Part shown: positions 20,705 to 31,669 of the stretch, piece after piece
Position numbering within the stretch: position 1 is the stretch's first letter
How the letters are laid out: every line of letters starts with the position of its first letter
Origin: Pogostemon cablin
Lineage: Eukaryota > Streptophyta > Magnoliopsida > Lamiales > Lamiaceae
Direction: 5' to 3'
DNA: 64,000 bases
NCBI GenBank assembly: GCA_023678885.1
Contig: CM043005.1
Location: 6,562,314 to 6,626,313, forward strand
The notes under the pieces: generated by a model
Database searches by the model: none
Told to the model about the DNA's origin: nothing
What the model saw: the letters and a program-made list of their open reading frames with translations, nothing else
Made by a program: the position numbers and the translations under genes

Positions 20705-22454
20705 TGATTAGAGCTATTTTCACCTACATTTTAGTGTCTTTTTATATGTGTTTTCGTATTATTTCATCCGTATTTTATGTGTTATTTGGTTGTGTTTTGT
20801 GTTTTTATTGAAATGTGTGTGAATGAGCTTAAACTTAAGATTTTCACTTTTTATTTGATGCTAAACATGATAAGGAAGATGTAGGAAAAAGCAGATCTCA
20901 ATTCGGAGTTGAAACGAGGAAGAACGAGCCGAAAGAGTGAAAGATGAGAAGAAGCTGCACAACACGGCCGGCCGTGTGCAGGAACACGGGTCGTGTCTTG
21001 AACACGCCTCGAGTTCCGCACACGGGCCTGTGCATGAGGCCGTGTGATGTCGCCAGAAACACCAACTCGGCCACCCCTGTGGCCGAGCGCAGAGCACGGG
21101 TCGAGCACAGAACACGGGCCGTGTACCACGCACGGCCCTGTCCTAGAAGCCGTGTGCGGACACCAGATTACACAACACGGCCACCCCTGTGGCCGTGTGC
21201 AGAGCTCGAGCCGTGTAGGTGTAATTCCTGCTAAAAAATCAGAATCTTCTAGAAGGCCCACATGGGGTATAAATAGACCCCATTTCAACATTTTTCAGAT
21301 CAGATCCGAAAATCCATCTTCTACACACACATCACACACCTTTCCTCCCATTTCCCACCATCATCTTCATCCACCTTCATCCATTTTGATCCATCTTCAT
21401 CATCTCCATTATTTCTCCATCAAAACTTCATCCCTTCCATTGGGTGTGAGAGATCTTAAGGAATCAAGAGCTAGAGGTGGAGATCAAGAAGAATAGAAGA
21501 TTCTCTTCAAGAAATTGATAGGGAAGAATCCATTCATTTTGTATTTCTTTAGATCTTAGACTATGGAGAATTGTAATGAATCATTTAATTGTTTTGTTAC
21601 TTTTATCATGTTAGGCTAATCCCTCTAGTGGGATTAGGAATATGAAGAGCATATTAGATTTATATTATCATGTGGATTAAATTGGTTTTTAATTTAATTG
21701 ATGTTGATTTCTATTCATGGAGTTTAATTGTCTTGATATTGTGATGTCATGGTTTGTTATTCATGAATGTTTATTGGTTTAATGGATTGTTGATCAATGG
21801 ATTATTTGTGGTAATTAAATGCTATTATGATGTTCATGTATGTATTGCTTGGAGTGAGACGGAAACGACCCTCTATAGTATTAGGAAGGCATGATTAGAC
21901 ATTGAGTTTGGGTTTGACCGAAAGGATATTTGAATTCAATGAGGGGAACCAATCCATTCGTTGGCCTTAGTACACAAAAAGGGAGAGTTTAATCTAACTA
22001 GTACCTAGATGGAAGGGGTTAATGTTGGGCTTTGATCTTAAGTGCTTTTGGGAGTCTAAAATGGATCAACAGCCTTTGTAACCCGAAAGGGAGCTTAGGA
22101 TACAATCGTGATCACCCTTAGTCTACATCAATTGAGTTGAATTCCGTTTGCATGATAATATGAATCGAGTGTGCTTGGATGTTTCTAATCCCATGTTTTT
22201 CCATACTTGAACTTAAGCACCCATTTTCTTTACTTGTCATTTATCTTATTTGCTATCTTATTTACTTGCTTCTTGTTTTAGTTGTTATCCTATCTCAAAA
22301 CCCCCGATCATCTTTACAAAAACAACATGAACATGAGCTCACGTATTTTGCTAGTCCGAACATAACTCCTTATTGGATTGATAATTTTTCTTGGGATATA
22401 CTACTACAACGATCGAGTATTCTTGCTCGTGAGTGCTATACAAATAGGCAAACA
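20705..22454 (+). repeat. Athila 3' LTR
   Basis: 1750 bp, three substitutions by eye relative to the 5' LTR. Followed by the AAACC target duplication and resumption of copia gag. Confidence 0.96.
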
Positions 22455-22459
22455 AAACC

Positions 22460-23160
22460 CTTGAGATTGTTCTTGGCTGTATGGATTTGGATCTGGCTCT
22501 TCGGTCTGATCGACCCACTGCTACTGCTGAAAACACAAATGAGGCTAAAATTGAGAAGTGGGATCGGTCAAACCGAATGTGCATGATGATCATGAAGCGC
22601 TCCATTCCGGAGGCGTTTAGGGGCTCTATTGCTGAAAGCAAAAATGCCAAATCGTTCCTTGAGGCTGTTGAGCAGTACTTTGCCAAAAATGAAAAGGCAG
22701 AGGCAAGTAGTCTTTTGCCTAAACTTGTCTCCATGATGTACAAAGACAAAAGGAACATAAGGGAGTACATCATGGAAATGTTTAATCTCACATCAAAGCT
22801 TAAGGCACTCAAGTTAGACATTTCTTATGATTTTCTTGTGCACTTGGTTCTGATCTCACTTCCAGCACACTTTGGGCAATTCAAAGTGAGTTATAACACT
22901 CAAAAGGACAAATGGTCCCTTAATGAGCTTATATCTTACTATGTGCAAGAGGAAGAGAGAGTGCAGAGAGATAGAGTTGAAAGTGCTCACTTGGCTGCAA
23001 ACGCTCAAGGCAAGAAAAGAAATCAACCTAAGGGTACTGTGATTGCTGCTTAAGAGCAGAAGAAGCAAAAGGTTGAACCTAAGAATGATAAATGCCACTT
23101 CTGAAAGAAGCGGGATCATTTTGAGAAAAATTGCTCCAAGTATACTGCATGGCGTGTTAA
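22460..23160 (+). pseudogene. copia gag, second fragment
   Basis: Continues the gag frame broken at 10902 (LEIVLGCMDLDLAL...). It contains the UBN2-type gag domain (KSFLEAVEQYFAKNEKAEAS, LISLPAHFGQFKVSYN). A TAA at 23051-23053 and a TGA within the CCHC knuckle (CHF-stop-KKRDHFEKNC) break it. The gene is non-functional. Confidence 0.88.
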
Positions 23161-23179
23161 GAAGGGTATACCTCTTACT

Positions 23180-23731
23180 TTGGTTTGTTCTAAGGTTAAT
23201 TTATCTTTTGTACCTAAAGATAATTGGTGGGTAGATTATGGTGCTACTACTCACATAAGTATGTCTTCGCAGGGTTGCCTGAGTTGTCGGCTGCCAAATG
23301 ATGCTGAAAGATTCCTCTTTGTGGGCGATGGAAATAAAGTTGCAGTAGAGGCTATTGGAACCTTTAGATTGCATTTAAAGAGTGGCTATTATTTAGACTT
23401 GTTTGAGACATTTGTTGTGCCGTCTTTTAGACGGAATTTGATTTCTATTTCTGCTTTGGATAAACTGAGATTTTCCTGGTCTTTTGAAAATAATAAAGTA
23501 TGTCTCTTTCAAAATTTCAATTTTATTGGTGATGGCCATTTAATTGATAATCTTTACATGCTTGGTCTTATAAATTCCAATAATGTTATTCTGCAAACAT
23601 ATTCTCTTTCGGAGGATTCTGCCATTTTGTGGCACAAGAGCTTAGGTCATATTTCTAAACAAAGAATTCAAAGGCTTGTGTCTGATGGAATCCTTAATCC
23701 CTTAAATCTTGTAGATTCAAGTCTGCGTTGA
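23180..23731 (+). pseudogene. copia protease and integrase N-terminus (degraded)
   Basis: Protease motif WVDYGATTHIS replaces the canonical D-S/T-G with DYG, so the active site is altered. The GAG-pre-integrase motif ILWHKSLGHISKQRIQRLVS follows. The frame ends at 23731 and the next segment needs a frameshift. Confidence 0.85.
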
Positions 23732-23760
23732 ATGTATAAAAGGGAATTAAACAAACTAAT

Positions 23761-24526
23761 ATGAGGAAATTAGGAGCCGAAAGAGCTAAAGAAGTCTTAG
23801 AACTTTTTCACACTGATATATATGGTCCATTCCCTATGGCATCATGGAATGAGCAGCGTTACTTCATCACGTTCATAGATGACTACTCTCGTTTTAGCTA
23901 CCTTATCTGATTCATGAGAAATCTCAATCATTGGACGTTTTTAAATCTTTCAAAGCTGAAGTTGAACTTCAACTTGGTAAGAAAATTAAGGCTATCAGAT
24001 CAGATCGTGGAAGTGAATACTACGGTAGGTTTGATGGATCAGGAGAACAACGTCCAGGACCTTTCGCACTTTTCCTCAAAGAATGTGGAATTATTCCACA
24101 ATACACTATGCCAGGTTCTCCTCGCATGAATGGTGTTGCTGAACGTCGGAATCGGACTCTTAAGGATATGGTAAGGAGTATGATAAGCCATTCCTCCTTG
24201 CCAGAGTCTCATTAGGGAGAAGCCTTGAAAACAGCAGTATACATTCTCAATAGACTACCAAGTAAAGCAGTTTCCAAAATCCCTTATGAACTTTGGATAG
24301 GCAAGAAATCTAGCATTAGGCACTTACACATTTGGGGTTGTCCAGCTGAAGCGCGGCCTTATAAGCCACATGAAGGAAAACTGGAATTAAGACGGTAAGC
24401 TGCTATTTTGTTGGTTACTCTGAGCATTCATAGGGGTTTAAGTTTTACCATCCCACATCAAAAACCTTTTTCGAGACGAAAAATGCTAAATTTCTTGAGG
24501 ATATTGAGTTTGGGAGGAAAGAGATT
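23761..24526 (+). pseudogene. copia integrase core (degraded)
   Basis: Pieces include HTDIYGPFP and FITFIDDYSRFSYL, then SFKAEVELQLGKKIKAIRSD (23940 onward) and the conserved GSPRMNGVAERRNRTLKDMV. They are separated by stops and frame changes, and a TAG occurs at 24213. Confidence 0.85.
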
Positions 24527-25257
24527 ATGAGGAAGGTTGTCTTTGAGGAAGATCCTGGAGTTGACGATGATTTAGTAACTTTACCAATCATTGCTCAAGA
24601 AACAACTCCAGAGACTCATATGGAAAACATTATTCCAAATCAAGACAACATTGAAATCCTTTCTCCATTAGCTGAAGAACAAAATCAACCACCTCAAGAA
24701 GTGTCATTAAGGAGATCCACTAGAGAGAGGAGAAATGTTATTTCAGATGATTATATAGTATTTCTACAAGAACATGAGGATGGCGTTGGTTTGACCGAAG
24801 ATGACCCTGTCACTTTTAGTCAAGCCATGCGCAGTTCTAACTCTCAGAGATGGATTGATGCCATGAAAGATGAGATGAAGTCTATGAGTGACAATGACGT
24901 TTAGAATCTTGTCGAATTGCCCGAAGGTGTGAAACTCATTAGTTGTAAGTGAATATTTAAAACCAAAAGGGATTCAAAAGGCAATATCGAAAGATATAAG
25001 GCTCGTCTAGTCGCTAAAGGCTTCACTCAAAAGGAAGGCATTGACTACAAAGATACTTTCTCTCCAGTTTTTTTGAAAGACTCTTTCAGAACTATCATGA
25101 CACTTGTAGCTCATTTTGACTTGGAGCTACACCAAATGGATATAAAGACTGCTTTTGTCAATGGAGACATTTAGGAAACCATTTATATGGCACAACCTGA
25201 GAACTTTGTCTTCGGAGATGCAAAGTCTACAGTGTGCAAATTAAAGAAATCCATCTA
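24527..25257 (+). pseudogene. copia linker and reverse transcriptase, first part
   Basis: An acidic linker is followed by the RT start (QRWIDAMKDEMKSMSDND), then RYKARLVAKGFTQKEGIDY, LELHQMDIKTAFVNGDI and KKSIYGL. At least three in-frame stops are present. The sequence breaks after KSIYGL, where the non-autonomous element is inserted. Confidence 0.88.
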
Positions 25258-26261
25258 TGGTCTGAACTTAGTCTCAATTTTGGTATAAATTGGTAAGAGT
25301 AAGCGTACTCTATCGTTGTGTAGAACGTAGTGACCAAGTGCAAAATTTATAATATCGAACCCAAGGGAGAAAGTGTATGTATCTGTATTTGAAAGATGTT
25401 TCACTCTAGAAGGACTAATTAATTTAAAGGAAATGATGATTAACACTACAAACTACCTAAGAAAGCAATTAAAGGGAAAAAAATATACATATGAGATGTA
25501 TGATGGGTGATGGTGAGCAATCTAAGAAGTATGCAAGGCTTAACCACAATCAAGATCTAGACATCACCTAAAAATGCAAGTTTCTAATGGCAAACATCAT
25601 TGAAAATGGAATAGAAGCAATCACATATGTTCCCCTAATCCCTATGGCCAAGACAATAATGTTCTAAACTTTTTACAAGTTTGCAAGCCCCCTAAGATTG
25701 ATTCTTACTCTCAATTCCCTTAGAAGGTACTATGATCATAAGTTTGGTTCTTCTCACTCAATTAACAACCGATTAAGATCAGTTAACTAAGTGTTATCTC
25801 ATGAATGTCCCAAGCACAAGAAGGGTATGACTTACCTCTCCCTACACTAACATACATGATCATATAATAAAATGATTCAACTAAAACCCTAGACATAATA
25901 TTGGAATGGCCATCCTAACACTATGAATAGAGAATTTAACCACACAATTCATAACATGAATCAAGTAATCATAGATCATGAGATAAATTCCAAAATCAAT
26001 TCAATTAAATTATTAAAAATCCTACATATCTAGAATAGTCTCAATCCATCATGTGGCTAGCCTCACATGAGGACTAGCCACTAAAATTCATTACAAAATT
26101 AATATAATACATGGCTTGCTCCAATTGAGCCAAATAATGAAGAAAATAACAAATCAAAGGTTGATGAGCTTCCCTTTTGAAGTTGGCCTTATCTTCCTTC
26201 AACATGCTCCAATCTTCACTCCTTGATGTTCTTCCCTTCTTATATTGGTGGATTGGTGGAA

Positions 26262-26385
26262 TGGATTAGTGGAATGGATGGATGAGTGGTAGATGGATGG
26301 ATGAATGGAGAGGAGGATGAATGAATGAATGGAGGATGGATGGATGAATGGAGGATGGATGAATGGAGAGGAGGATGGATGGTGT
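26262..26385. repeat. ATGG/GGAT minisatellite in LTR
   Basis: Imperfect tandem ATGGATGG, ATGAATGG and GAGGAGGAT units. The equivalent array in the other LTR is at about 32663-32770 and is shorter, so array length changed after insertion. Confidence 0.8.
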
Positions 26386-26816
26386 GTGAGAGCAGCCCCC
26401 CTGATCTGTTCTGGTGGAGGATTGGGAGGTTTTGGGTATTTATACCCCCCTGAAAAGCCCTAATTTCGCACTGCAGAATTGGACATTTTGCAAGAAAATT
26501 TGATCGAATTTTTGTGCTTCGGTCGAATTTTTCTTATAGTGTACGTAGCCTTCGATACTGATCGGCGTGAAATTTACCTAGAATTTTGGGCTTAATTGCA
26601 TGAATTTAATTGGATTTAATTCAATAATTAAGCATGATTTTAATGAAAATATTATTAATTGCTTGATTACTTGGAGAGAGGTATTTTTGTGTATTTTTGC
26701 AGAAAAATGAGTGTTTTTGAGCTTGAAAGAGCCATGGAAGAAACTGGAATTAAATCGGGATGAAAACGAGAAAAAATAGTGGCAGACTAATCGACAACAA
26801 ATTTTAAAGGGAGCTA

Positions 26817-26905
26817 TGACAACACTTTTTCTGGGCATTGTGAAAGAAAGGCATAGACAACGGCTGAAAACGTTGTCTTTTAGGACGTTGGAAGTGTTGT
26901 CGTAT
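26817..26905. repeat. short inverted-repeat insertion in the solo LTR
   Basis: ATGACAACACTTTTT at the left faces GAAGTGTTGTCGTA at the right, with an inner ACAACG...CGTTGT pair. This is a foldback of about 85 bp. Its origin is unknown. Confidence 0.45.
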
Positions 26906-27002
26906 GTACAAAACAAATCAAAGATTGAAGATTCTATTTTTGGGCCCAACAGGGGAACGATCTCCCTACTTCGCGCTCACAAAAGGCCTCTTTTAATTAA
27001 AT

Positions 27003-27077
27003 TTGCGGGAGGAGGAATCGAACCCGCGACCTCCGCAATGGTTGGGCGCGCCTCCAACCACTTGGCTAGACCACCAC
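27003..27077 (-). other. tRNA-like sequence in LTR U3 (not a functional tRNA)
   Basis: On the minus strand an A-box-like TAGCCAAGTGGTTGG and a perfect B box GGTTCGATTCC are spaced as in a tRNA gene, over about 75 nt. The acceptor ends do not pair well, so a working tRNA is unlikely. It may be a captured tRNA or SINE head. It lies upstream of, and antisense to, the LTR TATA box. Confidence 0.6.
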
Positions 27078-28585
27078 ATGTGATTAGTTCTCGCCCAATT
27101 TATTCTTATACCAAATTGCTGGAACCGAATTCCATCCCAAAAATTACTAAAAATTCCATAAGTTTCATTCTTGTCCCACATTGAAAAATTACTTCAACAC
27201 TCCTCTCAACCCACTACTATAAATACCCTCTCATATGAAGGCCATGTGACCAATTTTTTTCCATCCATTAAATTCTCCATTAATTATTTAAGAGAGCTTT
27301 TTAATTAAAATCTCCATAGTTGAGATCCCTCCCCCTTTCGGGGTGAAGAATCCGTAGTTTTAATATTTTTCTAGATTATGATTTTATTGTTTTCCAAGAA
27401 GGTGGAGACACCAAGGAGTGGATGATCTTCATGAATGTAAAACTTCATTAAGGTGTAATATAATCCTATTTATTATCTTTCTATTTTCTATATTTTGGTG
27501 GTAAATTGATGGCATGATTATTGATTAATTTATGAATATGTCTTGATTGAATTTCCGGCTTTGATTAGGTTTCATTTATGAAATTCACATGCCTTGTAGT
27601 AATATGGGATTTATGTCTTTGATATTAGTGCATTGTGATTAAGTTTTATATTGTGTACCGGCATTTTTTGTCGTTGCTTTACCCTTAATTGTTTTGCATG
27701 ATTATCATATGTGAGTTTCTTCCATTTATTACATGTGGGTTTAATATAAGGGGAGCCTAGCCAAGGAGTCCTTATGTTTTGAACAACGTAAATGAATACT
27801 AGTGAGATCACTTGTGCCCGAGGATTAAACTAGTGAAGGAAACCCCATCCATTAGAACATAGTACCTTGAAGGGAATTGTATGTAGGATCGATCTTAGGA
27901 GCTTTTTAGGGGTTGTGAAAATAATCTACATCCTATTCACCATGGCCATTGGGGATAGGTGAAAATCGTGATCGCCCTTACTTTGATTTGCTTAAAAATG
28001 AAAAACAATTAAAGATGTTGGATGTTTGATTATATGAGTGCATCATGATAACTACCATGTCATTGAAAAAAAAAATTGTAATTAGATTTATTTTTCATGC
28101 ATTTTATTGTCTTTTATTTTTAAACCTCCCTTTCGATCGTCCTAAACTAATCACGATGCTATACCTAAAGGCCATGAATCCTAAATTCCCTTGGGTTCGA
28201 TATTTTGTTGTTTAGTCGTCCGAACTACAAATGACCAATCAGATGCTCTGTTTTCGCCCGTGTTTTTTCACAAAAGTGCTAAAAAATTCGATCGACTTTT
28301 TTTTTCCTCGGTCGAATTTTTGTGACAGCTTCGCGCTGCTTCACTGTTTTGGCTCGTTCTCCCTCGTTTTAACTCCGAATTGAGATTCACTTTTTCCTAC
28401 ATCTTTCTCTTCGCTTCTAGAAACCATTTATACCTAAAAATTATAAAAATTCTACCAAAGTAAAAATTCTCCAAATATTTACAAATATCGCGCAATCTAG
28501 AGCACTTAAACACTCAAACTAAGCATAATTGTATGGAACCATGCTATAATTGAACCCTAAATTTATGAGATTTCTACATTCATCA

Positions 28586-28623
28586 ACCCCCCAAACTTAA
28601 AATATTGTTCATCCCTGAATAAT
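28586..28623 (-). promoter_or_regulatory. polypurine tract and stem-loop of the non-autonomous element
   Basis: On the minus strand the stem-loop ATTATTCAGGGATGAACAAT (28604-28623) is followed by 4 nt and then TAAGTTTGGGGGGT. One stem position is an A-C mismatch. The layout is the same as in the intact Athila element. Confidence 0.65.
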
Positions 28624-30131
28624 AAAGAAAAGAAAAAGAACGTGAGGGTAGAAATTGAGTGAATTGGAGAATGGATCAAAGAAAGAGTATAATCATTTTC
28701 AAATAATCAGTCAAATCAAACCACATGACTTAAACATCAATAAACCTATGCACAAATCATGGTGGGAATAATGCAAGTACAATACTCATTCTCACTAATC
28801 CTCTCAAGGTAGTCTATGCACTCACACTCATAGTGGAAATTGTGGACGTTTTTACACTTATAATTGATTCACATGCACGTATAACCATAGGCTTGCCACA
28901 AGTCTCAAACTCTACACCACTATTGAAGTGTGTCAATCATTGAATCAAATAGGACTTCATATGTGGATGTAATGAAGGCTCTTTGGTAAGGGTAGGGATA
29001 TATATATAAAAGTGACTCAAATATGTGTGTGGATGATTTGAAGAGACGTCTCCCTTCTCGTCAAACACTACAACTTAATCAACTTTTTTTATTCACTTTT
29101 CATGTACTTCATCATTCCTTCCTTTCATAACTCTTGAATTTAAGCATTTCTTTTGTAACTCTTTTTCTCCATACCTTTTGCAATACACATTTGAGATTTT
29201 CTTTCTTTTTTTTAGCTCTTATGCTCTTTTTTTTAGAGCTTCATTCATTTTATTTTCTTGCTTACACATCATAATTCAGTAGCTCTCATTGCATTTCAAG
29301 TACAAAATTCTTAATTTCCTTTTCATGTACAATTTTTGCTTTTCTCTTCATAATCTCCTTTAATAACCATCTCCAACAATCATCCACACAAAAGATTTTA
29401 TGTAAAAGCTTAAGTGGGTTTTATTGACTTGTAATGAGCTAATAATCAAAGAATAGGCTCCATAGGCTCAAAATGGCTTACAAGGGAACAATGTTATGGT
29501 AAGGATATCATTCGGCTAGTGACCTTAATTTTCAAGGATGGCCTAAGATCATTTTCAATAATCTCCACACAATGTAGCCTCAAGCAAGACGAATGGTAAG
29601 TTTTAGAACACATACACATGAATGATGCACACATGAAAGAAATGAATCACATAATATTCGTGCATTCGAGGCTCAAAATATCACGGTTCATCAATAGTGA
29701 AAAACAAGCGTTACACAAGAAAATTCCCAACCATAACAAATACACAAGCTCATATCTATTCAACCACATTATCTAACTCAATCTTATAGTCTCAAACAAT
29801 CACCAAATTAGCTCCACAAGAGAAGATTCAACAATAAGAAATCAAGGAAAGGCTCACAAAAATAAGAGGCACAAAAGGTGCGCCGGTGCAAAATGTACAA
29901 CTAAGAGCAATACGAGCATGTAACAAAACGAACCATCCCGGCCCCCAAACTTAAATTTAACTAAGAGTTGAATTTTAGTTTGAATAGAGTTTTGTTACCA
30001 ATTTTGTTGCACTTCTTTCTTCTCTTCAAGACCATCACCGAAAGCTCCTTCATGTTCCTATAAAAGACAAGAAACACGATAAAAACTAAAAACAACTAAG
30101 AAAGAAATTAAATAAAAGCAATAAAGATAAT
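28624..30131 (-). other. non-coding 3' region of the non-autonomous element
   Basis: About 1.5 kb without a significant frame. It shares scattered blocks with the Athila 3' region, such as GGCTCTTTGGTAAG (28977) and GATGGCCTAAGATCAT (29540) and their equivalents, in the same relative order. It includes the conserved post-pol hairpin at its far end. Confidence 0.6.
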
Positions 30132-30181
30132 GATGGGTTGCCTCCCATCTAGTGCTAAGTTTAACGTCTTCAAGCCAGACG
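30132..30181 (-). promoter_or_regulatory. conserved hairpin block (Athila post-pol block)
   Basis: On the minus strand GCTTGAAGACGTTAAACTTA precedes a hairpin with GATGGG and CCCATC arms (30132-30149). It corresponds to 18591-18640 of the intact element. Retention in an element without pol argues for a cis function. Confidence 0.55.
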
Positions 30182-30251
30182 AAACTTGGAGAATTCATTG
30201 GAATGGCCAAGGATATCGTTCGTTCTTGCCATCAAATTTTAATCTTTGTGC

Positions 30252-30755
30252 TTATTCCTCTATTAGGCATTTGTGGCAAGTAACGACCTCAGTTGCATCC
30301 TTCGAAGTTGGCTTTAAAAATTCTACTCTTTTGAGCTTACATTCTATCAACCTTTCCATTCTTGAGCACCACTTATTCCTTCTCTCCACATAAAGTTCTA
30401 GCATGTCTTCAAGTTCCCTTTTGTCCTTAAGAATATGAGAAGAATCAATAGGTAAGACAAAGTTTATAAAAATAATATTATGAAATTCAAAGAAACTTAA
30501 AGAGTTTAAAGGTTTAGAAATGTCCATTTCACTCTTCAAGTCATCATCACTTGCTTCTAAACTTTGTTCCTCTTCATCAACATCATTTGCCTCAATAGGC
30601 TCTTCAAGCACCTCTTTTGATTCTTCTTCCCCCAAATTTTCTTCAACCTTATTTTTCTTATCCTCAATAAGCTCAACATCTCTTGAGTTTTCATCATCCC
30701 CCGAACAGTCTTCTACTTCTAATTCTTCTTCAATATCTTCATTGAAATTTTCCAT
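30252..30755 (-). CDS. acidic retrotransposon protein of unknown function
   Basis: 167 residues. The N-terminal 110 are strongly acidic, rich in Glu, Asp and Ser (for example ENLGEEESKEVLEEPIEAND). The C-terminal part is basic and mixed (ELEDMLELYVERRNKWCSRM, then IECKLKRVEFLKP). Just upstream, in another frame (about 30755-30890), a Glu/Arg-rich coiled coil ends in RRFEALECQMSQM, which resembles the end of Athila gag (RMRAFEYQMGQ). So this may be the 3' part of a frameshifted gag-derived gene. No catalytic motif is present. Whether it is expressed is unknown. Confidence 0.45.
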   Translation of the reverse strand: MENFNEDIEEELEVEDCSGDDENSRDVELIEDKKNKVEENLGEEESKEVLEEPIEANDVDEEEQSLEASDDDLKSEMDISKPLNSLSFFEFHNIIFINFVLPIDSSHILKDKRELEDMLELYVERRNKWCSRMERLIECKLKRVEFLKPTSKDATEVVTCHKCLIEE

Positions 30756-30955
30756 TTCGTGAAGAGTATCCGTTCACTTATCATTTGACTCATTTGACAT
30801 TCTAGGGCCTCAAATCTCCTATCATTTTCCTCATCTTCTCTCTTTCTTTCAACTTTTCTTTCTTCAATCATCTCATTGAGCATATCCATGAGTTGTCCAA
30901 TTCGATCTTTTATGGGTGACTTTATCTCTTCACTCGGTGGTTGTCATCTTTGTTT

Positions 30956-31489
30956 TTAGAGATAATTTTCATGATCATTAATTTGGAAATTACTCCCTTG
31001 CATGTAAAATATATCCTCCACTTGAGGACTTGACATCATCCACTCTTTTTGCACCGTGGTATAAGAAGTTGATATACTTTGAAGATCTTGAGTCCCATAA
31101 CTATGAAGACATGGTTGAAAACTTTGTCTTGTATTACTTCCACTAGAATATCTTCTAAACAACTCCATTAAGGTATTATTTTTGGATAAAGATGTAACCG
31201 GAGGAAATTGGTTGTTGGAACTTGATATGGAATAAGCGTATGCTTGATGAGGTTGGAACGTATTTCCATTGTAAGCACTTTGCCATTCCGCATAACTCCC
31301 ATTGTTGTAGCATTGAGAGTTATCTTGACTCATTTGGCAATTATACCCGCAGTTGCTCTCATTCATGTAGCCAATTGATTGTTGTGCTGGAACCAAACCA
31401 AATAGATTTTCATAATTTCCTCCCAAGTGTTGGTTCCAACCATCCATGTTCATACTCTTCTTTTCAAGGTTTGCTACAACTTTCTTCAC
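30956..31489 (-). CDS. Asn/Gln/Ser/Tyr-rich retrotransposon protein of unknown function
   Basis: 177 residues, starting about 160 nt after the primer-binding site, where gag would begin. The composition is low complexity and rich in N, Q, S, Y and G (for example SQDNSQCYNNGSYAEWQSAY), without a recognisable capsid domain, zinc knuckle or enzyme motif. Together with the acidic frame downstream it may be the remains of one reading frame. The composition is prion-like, suggesting a disordered protein. Function is not known. Confidence 0.45.
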   Translation of the reverse strand: MKKVVANLEKKSMNMDGWNQHLGGNYENLFGLVPAQQSIGYMNESNCGYNCQMSQDNSQCYNNGSYAEWQSAYNGNTFQPHQAYAYSISSSNNQFPPVTSLSKNNTLMELFRRYSSGSNTRQSFQPCLHSYGTQDLQSISTSYTTVQKEWMMSSPQVEDIFYMQGSNFQINDHENYL

Positions 31490-31650
31490 TTTCTATTTTT
31501 AGTTGCTCATTCTTCTTTTTATGAAGGTTGGTGTACCTATCAAGAAGAACAAGTTAGAACAAGATTTTTCAAAACAAAAATAGATGCAAAAATAAGAAAA
31601 AATGTCCTAAGTAGAGCTAATAAATTAAAACACATTACAACGAAGCCTTT

Positions 31651-31669
31651 CTCCCCGGCAACAGTGCCA
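31651..31669 (-). other. primer-binding site (tRNA-Asp type)
   Basis: On the minus strand TGGCACTGTTGCCGGGGAG abuts the 5' LTR. It differs at a few positions from the plant tRNA-Asp complement used by Athila, and confirms the element's orientation. Confidence 0.82.

Larger units (their letters stand above)
10903..22454 (+). mobile_element. young intact Athila-type Ty3/gypsy retrotransposon
   Basis: An 11,552-bp element with two LTRs of exactly 1750 bp and a perfect target duplication AAACC (10898-10902 and 22455-22459). It has a tRNA-Asp primer-binding site, long gag and pol frames and a polypurine tract. By eye the LTRs differ at only three positions (11089 A/20891 G; 11326 G/21128 A; 11945 G/21747 T), so insertion was very recent. 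The gag type, pol order (protease, RT, RNase H, integrase), tRNA-Asp site and long 3' non-coding region match the Athila lineage. No envelope-like frame remains. Confidence 0.96.
26559..28241 (+). mobile_element. solo LTR of an Athila-like element
   Basis: 1683 bp, TGATCGGCG...GACCAATCA. It is flanked by GATAC (26554-26558) and GATGC (28242-28246); the uninterrupted LTR at 32940 reads GATGC, so the left copy mutated. A TATA box (TATAAATA, 27218-27225) gives plus orientation. The downstream TCGTGATCGCCCTTA text matches the Athila LTR. No internal region remains, so it arose by LTR-LTR recombination. Confidence 0.85.
25263..28585 (-). repeat. 3' LTR of the non-autonomous element, split
   Basis: Homologous to 31670-33281. 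It is interrupted at 26558 by a solo LTR and continues at 28242. Without the insert it is about 1635 bp against 1612 bp for the other LTR. Confidence 0.88.

Noticed and set aside
27003..27077. Functional tRNA gene
   Set aside because: A and B boxes are present but the acceptor stem does not pair properly and it is embedded in an LTR.
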